A stretch of 64,000 nt of DNA from Pseudonocardia sp. EC080619-01. Lineage in GTDB: Bacteria > Actinomycetota > Actinomycetes > Mycobacteriales > Pseudonocardiaceae. Both the position numbers and the translations under genes were made by a program. The stretch is from assembly GCF_001420995.1 (NCBI RefSeq), contig NZ_CP012184.1:3208501-3272500 (forward strand), given 5' to 3'. Position 1 is the stretch's first letter, and each line of letters begins with the position of its first letter. The notes beneath the pieces were generated by a model. The model did not search any database, was not told the origin of the DNA, and saw only the letters and a program-made list of their open reading frames with translations. Shown here in pieces: positions 9,501 to 17,314 of this stretch.

Positions 9501-9757
9501 CGTACACATCACCGGTGCGCTCCCGTGCCGAACCGTCCCGTACGGGAGGTGCTGTGGTGGGGCACCGGGTTCGCCGCCCTGACGAGCGAGGTGGCGCCCC
9601 GAGTGGGTCGCCGGTGTCGCGTGCCTGATCGGTCGTGGCCGACCGGGTTTCGGTCGTGCACGATCGTTCCCGCCCGATCGTGGGTAAGGTCCCCCGGAGG
9701 GAGAGATCCACGTCACACCGATCGAGGCACTGTCATGCCGCAAGGAGGCCGCATCAC
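9501..9757. promoter_or_regulatory. Intergenic region with palindrome and weak copy of the lipid-regulon motif
   Basis: TCCCGTACGGGA (9536-9547) is a perfect 12-bp palindrome just after the secreted-protein gene and could be a terminator stem or an operator. At 9673-9709 the order CCC, GGG, AAGGTCCCCC, GGAGGGAGAG resembles, but less well, the compound motif found before the mce and fatty-acid genes. AAGGAGG at 9741-9747 is the ribosome-binding site of the next gene. Confidence 0.35.
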
Positions 9758-10756
9758 ATGAAGCTCGCTCTCTACCTGCCGAACTTCCGCGACAAGGTGA
9801 CGATCAAGGAGCTGACCGACCTCACCGAGCTCGCCGAGGAGCTCGACTTCGACTCGGTCTGGACGCTGGACCGGATCGTCGTCCCGGAGGCGTCCGACCA
9901 CGAGGGGCTCCAGTACTCGTTCGGCATGATGGACGGCCTGCCGAACGCCCTGCCCGTGAGCTCCCGCGGCCAGTGGTTCCAGGGCTACCCCCTGATCCCG
10001 TGGCTCGCCGCGAAGACCTCGAAGGTCCGCATCGGCATGAGCATCATCGACACGCCGTTCCGCTCGCCCGGCGTCCTCGCCGCGGAGCTGTCGACGATCG
10101 ACCACCTCTCGAACGGCCGGCTCAACGTCGGTGTCGGGTCCGGCTGGATGCCCGAGGAGTTCGCCGCCGCGAGCGCCGCGCACATCTTCCCGAAGCGGCA
10201 CAAGCACGTGCGCGAGTCGATCGAGATCATGCAGGGCATCTGGGCCGCCGAGAACGACCACTTCGAGTACCACGGCGAGTTCGCCGACTTCGACAAGTGC
10301 GGGTTCGGAGCGAAGCCGCTCCAGCAGCCGCGTCCGCCGATCTTCATGAGCGGCCTCAAGGACCCGCTGCGCTCGGCGCGGCGGATCACGAAGTACGACC
10401 TCGACGGGTGGATCGGCATCCAGGACTCCCCGGAGGGGCTGGGGAGGTGGCGGACCGCCATCGACGAGCAGTTCGAGGAGATCGGCAGCCCGAAGCGGTC
10501 GAAGGACCTCGAGATCTGCAGCATGATCTGGACGGTCATCACCGACGAGGACACCGACCAGACCGTGAACGGCGTCGCGTCGAACCTGCTCGTGGGCTCC
10601 GAGCGGCAGGTCACCGACCGGCTGAAGGCCTACAAGGAGGCCGGGATGACGATGCCGCTGATCTGGCCGCCGTTCGCCGACGTCCCGGTGTCGAAGACGC
10701 TCGACGACCTCAAGCGGATCAAGAACGACATCATGCCGAAGGTCGAGGCGTCCTGA
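9758..10756 (+). CDS. LLM-class (luciferase-like) flavin/F420-dependent oxidoreductase
   Basis: 332 residues forming the luciferase-like TIM barrel. Landmarks: N-terminal KLALYLPN strand, FDSVWTLDRIVVPE near residue 32, IGMSIIDTPFRSPGVLAAELSTIDHLS near 90, then GRLNVGVGSGWMPEEF, the classic LLM signature, near 122. ATG at 9758 follows AAGGAGG with ten bases between. Members use FMN or F420 to oxidise or hydroxylate small molecules; the substrate cannot be read from sequence. It is followed after three bases by an SDR, so the two probably act on the same pathway intermediate. Confidence 0.88.
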   Translation: MKLALYLPNFRDKVTIKELTDLTELAEELDFDSVWTLDRIVVPEASDHEGLQYSFGMMDGLPNALPVSSRGQWFQGYPLIPWLAAKTSKVRIGMSIIDTPFRSPGVLAAELSTIDHLSNGRLNVGVGSGWMPEEFAAASAAHIFPKRHKHVRESIEIMQGIWAAENDHFEYHGEFADFDKCGFGAKPLQQPRPPIFMSGLKDPLRSARRITKYDLDGWIGIQDSPEGLGRWRTAIDEQFEEIGSPKRSKDLEICSMIWTVITDEDTDQTVNGVASNLLVGSERQVTDRLKAYKEAGMTMPLIWPPFADVPVSKTLDDLKRIKNDIMPKVEAS

Positions 10757-10759
10757 CCG

Positions 10760-11515
10760 ATGGCCGAACTCGAGGGTAAGCGCGTCCTCGTCACCGGGTC
10801 CGGGGCCGGGATCGGCCGGGCGATCGCGGCCCTGTTCACGGAGCGCGGCGCCCGGGTCGTGATCAGCGACATCGACGCCGACGCGGCTGGGAAGGTGGCG
10901 GCCGAGATCGGCGCCGCCGGCGTCGCCAACTGCGACGTCACCGACGAGGCGCAGGTACAGGCGGCCGTCGCCCGAGCCGTCGAGATCCTCGGTGGGCTGG
11001 ACGTCCTGGTCAACAACGCCGGGATCGAGGTGGCCTCGCCGTTGCTGCAGCAGTCCACGGAGAGCTTCGACCGGATCCACGCCGTCAACGTGCGGGGGCC
11101 CTTCGTCGCGATGAAGGCGGCGATCGGGCACCTGGTCGAGTCGAAGGGCAACGTCGTCAACATCGCCTCGATCGCGGGCATCGGCGGCAGCCCGCTGCTC
11201 GGGTCGTACTGCGCGAGCAAGGCGGCGGTGATCCAGATGACCCGGGTCGCGGCGGTGGAGATGCGGCCGACGGGCGTCCGGGTCAACGCGGTCTGCCCCG
11301 GCTTCGCCGACACGGCGATGGTCGAGCGCCTGGTCCCGGACTTCGAGGCGGCGACCCAGGTCCCGTTCGGGGACCTCGTCGCCATGAAGCAGGGACGGCT
11401 CGGCACCCCGGAGGACATCGCCGAGGTGACGGCGTTCCTCGCGTCCGACCGGGCGTCGTGGGTCACCGGCAGCCACTACGTCCTCGACGGCGGGCTGACG
11501 GCGTCGCTGGTCTGA
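10760..11515 (+). CDS. SDR family NAD(P)-dependent oxidoreductase
   Basis: 251 residues, the classical short-chain dehydrogenase length. TGSGAGIGRA at residues 12-21 is the nucleotide-binding glycine motif, NNAG near 88 is the structural motif, Ser in NIASIAG near 137, and Tyr/Lys in SYCASK near 153-157 complete the catalytic set. An acidic residue after strand 2 (ISDIDAD) favours NAD over NADP. It lies three bases behind the LLM oxidoreductase and is followed by a strong palindromic terminator, so LLM-SDR form one unit. Confidence 0.92.
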   Translation: MAELEGKRVLVTGSGAGIGRAIAALFTERGARVVISDIDADAAGKVAAEIGAAGVANCDVTDEAQVQAAVARAVEILGGLDVLVNNAGIEVASPLLQQSTESFDRIHAVNVRGPFVAMKAAIGHLVESKGNVVNIASIAGIGGSPLLGSYCASKAAVIQMTRVAAVEMRPTGVRVNAVCPGFADTAMVERLVPDFEAATQVPFGDLVAMKQGRLGTPEDIAEVTAFLASDRASWVTGSHYVLDGGLTASLV

Positions 11516-11525
11516 GATCGCACGC

Positions 11526-11559
11526 GTCGGCGGGCCCGCTCGCGAGCGGGCCCGCCGGC
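11526..11559. terminator. Very strong GC hairpin (terminator candidate)
   Basis: A perfect 30-bp palindrome occupies 11528-11557 (arms CGGCGGGCCCGCTCG and its exact complement), extended by one wobble and one Watson-Crick pair. It starts about ten bases after the SDR stop. There is no T-tract, as is usual for terminators in GC-rich actinobacteria. It separates the LLM-SDR pair from acetoacetyl-CoA synthetase. Confidence 0.7.
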
Positions 11560-11582
11560 TCACGCAGGGGGAGGCTGAACGG

Positions 11583-13535
11583 ATGACCGACATCCTCTGG
11601 AGCCCGTCGCAGGACCGGATCGAGCGCTCCGCGCTGCGCGCGTACCTGACCTGGCTGGAGGAGCGCGAGGGGCGGGCGTTCGCCGACCACGACGAGTTCT
11701 GGGCCTGGTCGGTCGCCGACGTCGACCGGTTCTGGCGCTCGATCGTCGACCACTACGAGGTCGCCTTCTCGGCGCCGTGGGACCGGGTGCGGACCGCCGA
11801 CCCGATGCCGCACACCCGCTGGTTCACCGGTGCCCGGCTGAACTGGGCCGAGCACGCGCTGCGCCGCGGCGCCGAGGACGACCCCGCGCTGGTGTGCGTG
11901 CAGGAGGGCGGCGGCCGGGCCCGGGAGATCGCCTTCGGCGAGCTGCGCCGGTCCGTGGCGGCCGCCGCCGGCTGGCTCCGCCGGGCCGGTGTCCGCCCGG
12001 GCGACCGGGTCTGCGCCTACCTCCCGAACACCGAGCACACGGTCGTCGGGCTGCTCGCCACCGCCGCGGTGGGCGCGGTGTGGTCGTGCTGCTCCCCGGA
12101 CTTCGGCGCGGACGGGACCATCGGGCGGCTCGCGCAGCTGGAGCCCACCGTGCTCGTCGCGGCCGACGGCTACCACTGGAACGGCAAGGAGATCGACCGC
12201 ACCGACGTCGTCGCGCAGCTGCGCGAGGAGCTCCCGACCCTGCGGCACGTCGTGCACGTCCCGTACGTGTCCGATCGCCCCGCGCCCGACGGCTGCACGC
12301 CGTGGGACGAGCTGCTGGCCACCGACGCGGCGCCCGAGTTCGAGCAGGTCGAGTTCTCGCACCCGTTGTGGGTGCTGTTCACCTCGGGCACCACCGGGCT
12401 GCCGAAGGGCCTGGTGCACGGCCACGGCGGGATCACGCTCGAGGGGCTCAAGTGGTCCGGGCTGTACTGCGGGCTGCGCGCCGGCGAGCGGATGTTCGCC
12501 TACACCTCGACCGGCTGGGCGTTGTGGAACATGCAGCTGGGCGCGCTCACGCAGGGCGCGGGCGTCGTGCTGTACGAGGGCAGCCCGGGGCACCCGGCCG
12601 GCGCCGTCTGGGAGGCCGCGGCCCGCACCGGGGCCGACGTGATGCTGCTCGGTGCCGCCGTCGTCACCGCGTCGGCGAACACCGGCGTCTCACCCCGGGC
12701 CGAGCACGACCTGGGCCGGCTGCGGCACGTGATGGTCAGCGGCTCGGCCCTGCCCCCGGCCGGCTACCACTGGATCGCCGAGCACGTCAGCCCGGACGTG
12801 CGGATCGACTCCACCAGCGGTGGCACCGACATCTCCGGCTCGTTCGTCGGCGCGAACGAGTACGCGCCCGTCCGGGCGGGCCGCATCGGCGGCCGGCTCG
12901 CCGGCGTCGACTGCGCGGCCTGGGACGACGACGGCGAACCGGTCGTCGGGTCGGTCGGCGACCTCGTCGTCACGCAGCCGATGCCGTCGATGCCGGTGTA
13001 CCTGTGGAACGACCCGGACGCGGTGCGCTACACCGAGTCCTACTTCGACACCTGGCCCGGCGTGTGGCGGCACGGCGACTGGGTCACGCTGCACGACGAC
13101 GGCAGCGTCTCCATCCACGGCCGCTCGGACTCGACGCTCAACCGGCAGGGCGTGCGGCTGGGCACCGGCGACTTCTACGACGTCCTCGAACCGATGCCGG
13201 AGATCACCGAGGCGCTGGTGGTCGGCGTCGACCTGCCGGACGACGAGTACTGGCTGGGCCTGTTCGTCGTCCCCGCACCCGGGCACGCGCTCGACGACGC
13301 TCTCCGGCAGCAGATCGTCAGCACCCTGCGGACCCGGCTGACGCCCCGGCACGTCCCGGACGAGATCGTCGAGGCGCCTGCCGTGCCGCACACCCTGAGC
13401 GGCAAGCGGCTGGAGGTGCCGATCAAGAAGCTGCTGTCCGGCAGGCCGCTGGAGAAGGCGGCGAACATCGCCTCGGTCGACGACCCCGACGCGCTGCGCT
13501 GGTACGCCCGGTTCGCGGCGGACCGGTCGGCGTAG
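11583..13535 (+). CDS. Acetoacetate--CoA ligase (acetoacetyl-CoA synthetase)
   Basis: 650 residues, the usual AacS length. It activates acetoacetate with ATP and CoA to acetoacetyl-CoA, linking ketone-body or leucine/aromatic catabolism to acetyl-CoA or to polyhydroxybutyrate. The N-terminal acetyl-CoA-synthetase-like cap (FWAWSVADVDRFWRSI) is followed by the adenylate motif FTSGTTGLPKGLVHGHGG near residue 265, TSGGTDI near 413 and a C-terminal lysine in LSGKRLEVPIKKLL near 607. AGGGGGAGG precedes ATG. The paired neighbour at 13538 is an LLM protein of unknown role. Confidence 0.94.
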   Translation: MTDILWSPSQDRIERSALRAYLTWLEEREGRAFADHDEFWAWSVADVDRFWRSIVDHYEVAFSAPWDRVRTADPMPHTRWFTGARLNWAEHALRRGAEDDPALVCVQEGGGRAREIAFGELRRSVAAAAGWLRRAGVRPGDRVCAYLPNTEHTVVGLLATAAVGAVWSCCSPDFGADGTIGRLAQLEPTVLVAADGYHWNGKEIDRTDVVAQLREELPTLRHVVHVPYVSDRPAPDGCTPWDELLATDAAPEFEQVEFSHPLWVLFTSGTTGLPKGLVHGHGGITLEGLKWSGLYCGLRAGERMFAYTSTGWALWNMQLGALTQGAGVVLYEGSPGHPAGAVWEAAARTGADVMLLGAAVVTASANTGVSPRAEHDLGRLRHVMVSGSALPPAGYHWIAEHVSPDVRIDSTSGGTDISGSFVGANEYAPVRAGRIGGRLAGVDCAAWDDDGEPVVGSVGDLVVTQPMPSMPVYLWNDPDAVRYTESYFDTWPGVWRHGDWVTLHDDGSVSIHGRSDSTLNRQGVRLGTGDFYDVLEPMPEITEALVVGVDLPDDEYWLGLFVVPAPGHALDDALRQQIVSTLRTRLTPRHVPDEIVEAPAVPHTLSGKRLEVPIKKLLSGRPLEKAANIASVDDPDALRWYARFAADRSA

Positions 13536-13537
13536 CC

Positions 13538-14284
13538 GTGCGCCTGGGCGCGACGCTCGCGCACCTGTCCGACGCGCCGCCGTACCCGGTGGCGGAGTGG
13601 GCGCGCCGGCTGGCGGGTGCGGGGTTCCGGAGCCTGTGGGCGCCCGAGATCATCGGCCGCGGCCGGCTGGTCCCGGACCCGTTCGTCGCCCTCGCCGCCG
13701 CGGCCGCCGCCACCGACGGCGTCGAGCTGGGGACGGGGACGGTGCAGGTCCCGCTGCACCACCCCGCCGAGCTCGCGCACCGGATGCTCTCGCTGCGCGC
13801 GGTGTGCGGGGACCGGCTGTCGCTCGGCGTGAGCCCCGGCTCGACCCGGGGCGACCACGCCGCCCTGGACCGGGACCACCGGACCCGTTTCCGCGTGTTC
13901 GACGAGAACGTGGTCCGGCTCCGTGCGCTGCTCGCCGCCGGGGGCGACGACCACGCTCGGCTGTCCGACCCGCCGGCCGGCCGGCCGCCGCTGCTGCTCG
14001 GCTCGTGGGGCGCGAACGTCGAGAAGGCCGCCCGGCACTTCGAGGGCTGGCTGGGGTCGGGCTCCCGCGCCACACCCGACGAGATGGTCGCGGCGCTCGG
14101 CCGGTTCCGGGCCGCCGGTGGTGGGCGTGCCGTCGCGTACGCGGTCCCGGTGCCCGCGGGGGCCGACCTCGGGCGCACCGGCGAGCACCTGCGCCGCTAC
14201 GCCGACGCGGGCTTCGACGACGCCGTCGTGGTGATCGGTCCGGGCGGGCCGGACCCGGAGCGGGTGCGGGCCCTGCTGCCCTGA
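13538..14284 (+). CDS. LLM-class flavin-dependent oxidoreductase (short form)
   Basis: 248 residues, shorter than typical LLM enzymes. The N-terminal strand VRLGATLAHLSD, FRSLWAPEIIGRGR near residue 30, the ELGTGTVQVPLHHPAELAHRMLSL helix pair near 65, and GDRLSLGVSPGSTRGDH near 93 fit the family. The start is GTG at 13538, two bases after the AacS stop, so it depends on translational coupling; no Shine-Dalgarno is evident. The reduced size suggests loss of part of the insertion region. Substrate unknown; cotranscription with AacS is likely. Confidence 0.75.
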   Translation: MRLGATLAHLSDAPPYPVAEWARRLAGAGFRSLWAPEIIGRGRLVPDPFVALAAAAAATDGVELGTGTVQVPLHHPAELAHRMLSLRAVCGDRLSLGVSPGSTRGDHAALDRDHRTRFRVFDENVVRLRALLAAGGDDHARLSDPPAGRPPLLLGSWGANVEKAARHFEGWLGSGSRATPDEMVAALGRFRAAGGGRAVAYAVPVPAGADLGRTGEHLRRYADAGFDDAVVVIGPGGPDPERVRALLP

Positions 14285-14333
14285 CCCGTCCCACCGGCCG
14301 ATGAGTTCCCGGTGCCGCGCCGGTCGGAACGGC

Positions 14334-15200
14334 ATGCGCACCCACACCCTCCGCACCGACGGCGCCGAGATCACCTACGACGTCCACGGCCCCGACCCCG
14401 CTCCCGGCGGCCCGCCGCCGCTGGTCGCGATCGGCCAGCCGATGGACGCCACCGGGTTCCGCTCGCTGGCCGCGCACCTGCCCGAGCGCACGGTCGTCGC
14501 GTACGACCCGCGTGGCCTCGGCCGCAGCACCCGCCACGACGGCCGGACCGACCACGACCCGGACGTGCAGGCCACGGACGTGCACGCCCTGATCACGGCC
14601 CTCGGCGCCGGGCCGGTGGACGTGTTCGGCAGCAGCGGCGGCGCGGTGACGGCGCTGGCGCTGGTCACGGCGTACCCGTCGGACGTCCGCGTGCTGGTCG
14701 CCCACGAGCCGCCGGTGATCTCCGTCCTGCCCGACGCGGACGAGGCCCGGCGCGCCCGCGCCGCCTGGCGCGACGCCTACGAGGCGAAGGGCTGGGGTGC
14801 CGGGATGGCCGCGTTCATCGCGATGACCAGCTGGACCGGCCCGCTCACCGACGCCTACCTCGCCGGCCCGGCCCCCGACCCGGCAGCGTTCGGGCTGCCC
14901 ACCGAGGACGACGGCTCCCGGGACGACCCGCTGCTGTCCGACCGGTCCTGGGCGGTCAGCGACTTCGTCCCGGACGTCGCGGCACTGACCGCGGCGCGGA
15001 CCCGCATCGTGCTCGCCATCGGCGAGGAGACCGGGGACACCTTCACCTCGCGGACCGCCCGTGGCGTCGCGGCCGCGCTCGGCAGCGAGCCGGTCATGTT
15101 CCCGAGCCATCACGGGGGCTTCGCCGGCGGCGAGTTCGGCTACCCGGGCAAGCCCGCCGAGTTCGCCGCCGTGCTGCGCGGGGTGCTCGACGGCGGCTGA
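14334..15200 (+). CDS. Alpha/beta hydrolase
   Basis: 288 residues with the alpha/beta-hydrolase order: oxyanion-region strand PPLVAIGQPMDA, VVAYDPRGLGRST near residue 57, nucleophile elbow GSSGGA near 95-100 (Ser is the likely nucleophile), and a C-terminal His in FPSHHGGF near 262. ATG at 14334 is preferred to the GTG/ATG sites upstream because the conserved beta strand begins at once. Substrate unknown. The stop codon lies inside a hairpin shared with the convergent SRPBCC gene. Confidence 0.85.
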   Translation: MRTHTLRTDGAEITYDVHGPDPAPGGPPPLVAIGQPMDATGFRSLAAHLPERTVVAYDPRGLGRSTRHDGRTDHDPDVQATDVHALITALGAGPVDVFGSSGGAVTALALVTAYPSDVRVLVAHEPPVISVLPDADEARRARAAWRDAYEAKGWGAGMAAFIAMTSWTGPLTDAYLAGPAPDPAAFGLPTEDDGSRDDPLLSDRSWAVSDFVPDVAALTAARTRIVLAIGEETGDTFTSRTARGVAAALGSEPVMFPSHHGGFAGGEFGYPGKPAEFAAVLRGVLDGG

Positions 15201-15220
15201 CGGCCCAGCCGGGCGGTCAG
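15197..15220. terminator. Bidirectional hairpin between convergent genes
   Basis: CTGACGGCCC pairs with GGGCGGTCAG across a four-base loop (one G-G mismatch). The stem contains both stop codons: the hydrolase TGA and the SRPBCC gene's TGA on the other strand. Confidence 0.55.
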
Positions 15221-15684
15221 TCCTCCCGCTCGGCGGTCGCCTTCAGCTTCTCGAGCGTGGTCGTGAGCATGTCGCGGGTGAACGCCGCGCGGTCACGCAC
15301 GCCGGTGACGACCCGGCCGATGGCGACGACGGGGGCGCGGCGCAGGTCCACCCAGGACTCGGTGACCTCGCAGCCGGTGCCGGTCGGCGTGATCTCGTAG
15401 ATCCACTCCGCGGCGGTGACCGGGCCGAGGCGGGTCTCGAAGGCGAACCGGCGCCCGGGCGTGGCGTCGGTGACGACGGTGGTGGTGGGCCAGCGCCGCA
15501 GCCCGCGCCGGTTGGTGCCGGCGAACCGGGCTCCGACGACCGGCCCGGTGGGGGTGCCCACCCAGCGGCCGCCGGTGTTCTCCGGGCTCCACTCGCCCAT
15601 CCGGGGCAGGTCGCTGACCAGGTGGTACACCGTCTCCGGCGAGGCGGCGACGGTGGTGGTGGCGCTGGCGGTGGGGGTGCGCAC
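15217..15684 (-). CDS. SRPBCC family protein (polyketide-cyclase/START-like ligand-binding fold)
   Basis: 155 residues. The sequence opens with TTTVAASPETVYHLVSDLPRMGEWSP, the standard START/SRPBCC beginning, and continues with GWRWVG-like and FETRLGPVTAAEWIYEITPTGTGCEVTESW strands and a long C-terminal helix. Such small helix-grip proteins bind hydrophobic ligands or act as cyclases; nothing specifies which here. GTG at 15684 has GGAGG at the right distance. A longer in-frame start at 15894 exists, but the added 70 residues are Arg-rich noise across a regulatory region. Confidence 0.85.
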   Translation of the reverse strand: MRTPTASATTTVAASPETVYHLVSDLPRMGEWSPENTGGRWVGTPTGPVVGARFAGTNRRGLRRWPTTTVVTDATPGRRFAFETRLGPVTAAEWIYEITPTGTGCEVTESWVDLRRAPVVAIGRVVTGVRDRAAFTRDMLTTTLEKLKATAERED

Positions 15685-16075
15685 GGGACCTCCGGGGTCG
15701 GGTCGGCGTCGGCGTCGATGTCGGCGGACAGGCGGTACCGGAGTGCAAAGTTCCGGACCGTTACACCGTACGGGTGATTGTGGCTTGCGGTCAGCCTTGC
15801 AGGTGAGCGGGCGTCGCCGCCTGCGCTCTTCCACTGTGGAATCCGCGGAGTTCTTTCGACGAGGAGCGGTTCCACCTGCGTGGATGCCGTTCACACCCGT
15901 CCTCGATTTGCATCTGGGGTGACCTTCGTCGCATCATTAACCGTCAGCGGTGACTGTAACTTGGGCCGCCGGCGGCCGGGTGCGCGTCCGCACCCAAGTG
16001 GACGGCGTCGTCGTTGACCGGGAACGGCCGGGGCGAGCACTGCCCGACCGATGCCACCTCGAGGAGGAGGAGGGT
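15685..16075. promoter_or_regulatory. 391-bp divergent regulatory region upstream of the LuxR-type regulator
   Basis: No gene seen. The stretch is visibly less GC-rich than coding DNA. It contains two related dyads, TTCCAC-T-GTGGAA (15829-15841) and TTCCAC-CTGC-GTGGAT (15870-15885), about 43 bp apart centre to centre, and a palindrome CCGTACGG near 15767. TTGCAT (15908) followed by an ATCATTAA block is a weak promoter candidate for the regulator. The dyads could be autoregulatory sites. Confidence 0.45.
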
Positions 16076-17314
16076 ATGGGTGAAACCACGAGCCGCGTGG
16101 CCCACATGCGGCGCTGCGACTCCGGGGACCGGTGGCCCGGCCAGGGCCGGCAGATGCCCCGCCGGCAGGCCGGGAAGGTCATCGACCTGCTGCTCGCCGG
16201 GCGACGCCTGCTGGACCAGACCCGGCTCCCGCACCCGGAGCACGTCATCGACTTCGGCTCGGCCCGGTCGGTCCTGCGGGCGCTGTGGTCCGAGGTCATG
16301 GCCGCGCTCGGCGCGAGCGAGGGGAGCCCGTCCCGCGACCTGGTGACCCTGCTGCAGGCGATCAAGGAGCTCGACGAGCAGCTCCTGCTCGACCACCTCG
16401 CACACCAGGACCAGGCGCTCCAGCGGGTCCGTGCCGCACTCGCCCACCTCGGGGAGGCGCGGACGAGCGCGGCGCTGCTGGACACCGCCGCCGCGACGGC
16501 GTGCGGTCTCGGTTTCGACCGCTCGATCGTCTCGCGCGTCGCCGACTCGCTGTGGATCCCCGAGCGGGTCCACGTCGCGAAGGACCCCGCCTGGGCGGGG
16601 GAGATCCTGGAGCTCGGCCGTACCCACCCCCAGACCCTCGACGGTCGCCTGGTCGAGAGCGAGATGGTGCGCCGGCGCACGTCGCTGCTCGTCGACCAGG
16701 TCCAGGAGCGGCCGGGGGTCAACAAGCCGATCGCCGACGCGTCCATGTCGCGCAGCTACTGCGCGGCGCCGATCGTCGTCCACGGCGTGGTCGCGGGCTT
16801 CGTCCACGCCGACTGCTACTACCAGCAGCGCAACGTGGACCCGCTCGACCGGCAGCTCGTCACCCTCTACGCCCAGGCACTCGGCCAGGCACTCACCCGC
16901 ACCATGGTCCTGGACGAGATGGACCTCGTCCGGGCCGACGTCGAGCGGCTCTCGCAGCGGATCTCCGACGCCCGCGAGGGGAACCTCGGCGACGGCTGGT
17001 GGGGACACGGCGACGGCGAGGGGGTCACCGCCGGAACGCCCCCACGGGGCGTCGAGGGGTACCTGCGGAGCGTGCCGGACGATCCCTCGCTCACCCGCCG
17101 GGAGGTCGAGGTCCTGCGGCTGATGGCCGGAGGCGACACCAACGCCCGCATCGCGACCCGCCTGGTGATCTCCGAGGGCACGGTGAAGTCGCACGTCAAG
17201 CACATCCTGCGCAAGCTCGGTGCCGCGAACCGCGCGGAGGCCGTCTCGCACTGGCTGCGCAGCGGGTACGACCGGGCGGGCCACGGTCCGTCCCGTCCCG
17301 CCACGCCCCGATGA
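16076..17314 (+). CDS. GAF-domain LuxR/NarL-type transcriptional regulator
   Basis: 412 residues. Residues about 30-120 are helical; 125-290 look like a GAF sensor (ARTSAALLDTAAATACGLGFDRSIVSR, later SYCAAPIVVHGVVAGFVHAD); 290-310 is a coiled linker; 342-405 is a C-terminal LuxR helix-turn-helix (LTRREVEVLRLMAGGDTNARIA, then VSEGTVKSHVKHILRKLGA-type residues). No receiver domain, so it is a one-component sensor rather than a response regulator. ATG at 16076 follows GAGGAGGAGGAGG. It overlaps the next small membrane gene by four bases and lies directly upstream of the mce operon, so it is the prime candidate for controlling that operon and the shared motif described at 17856. Confidence 0.88.
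   Translation: MGETTSRVAHMRRCDSGDRWPGQGRQMPRRQAGKVIDLLLAGRRLLDQTRLPHPEHVIDFGSARSVLRALWSEVMAALGASEGSPSRDLVTLLQAIKELDEQLLLDHLAHQDQALQRVRAALAHLGEARTSAALLDTAAATACGLGFDRSIVSRVADSLWIPERVHVAKDPAWAGEILELGRTHPQTLDGRLVESEMVRRRTSLLVDQVQERPGVNKPIADASMSRSYCAAPIVVHGVVAGFVHADCYYQQRNVDPLDRQLVTLYAQALGQALTRTMVLDEMDLVRADVERLSQRISDAREGNLGDGWWGHGDGEGVTAGTPPRGVEGYLRSVPDDPSLTRREVEVLRLMAGGDTNARIATRLVISEGTVKSHVKHILRKLGAANRAEAVSHWLRSGYDRAGHGPSRPATPR

Noticed and set aside
15684-15894. N-terminal extension of the SRPBCC protein to an upstream ATG
   Set aside because: The added 70 residues are Arg-rich and span a region with dyads and lower GC; the GTG at 15684 has a proper ribosome-binding site.
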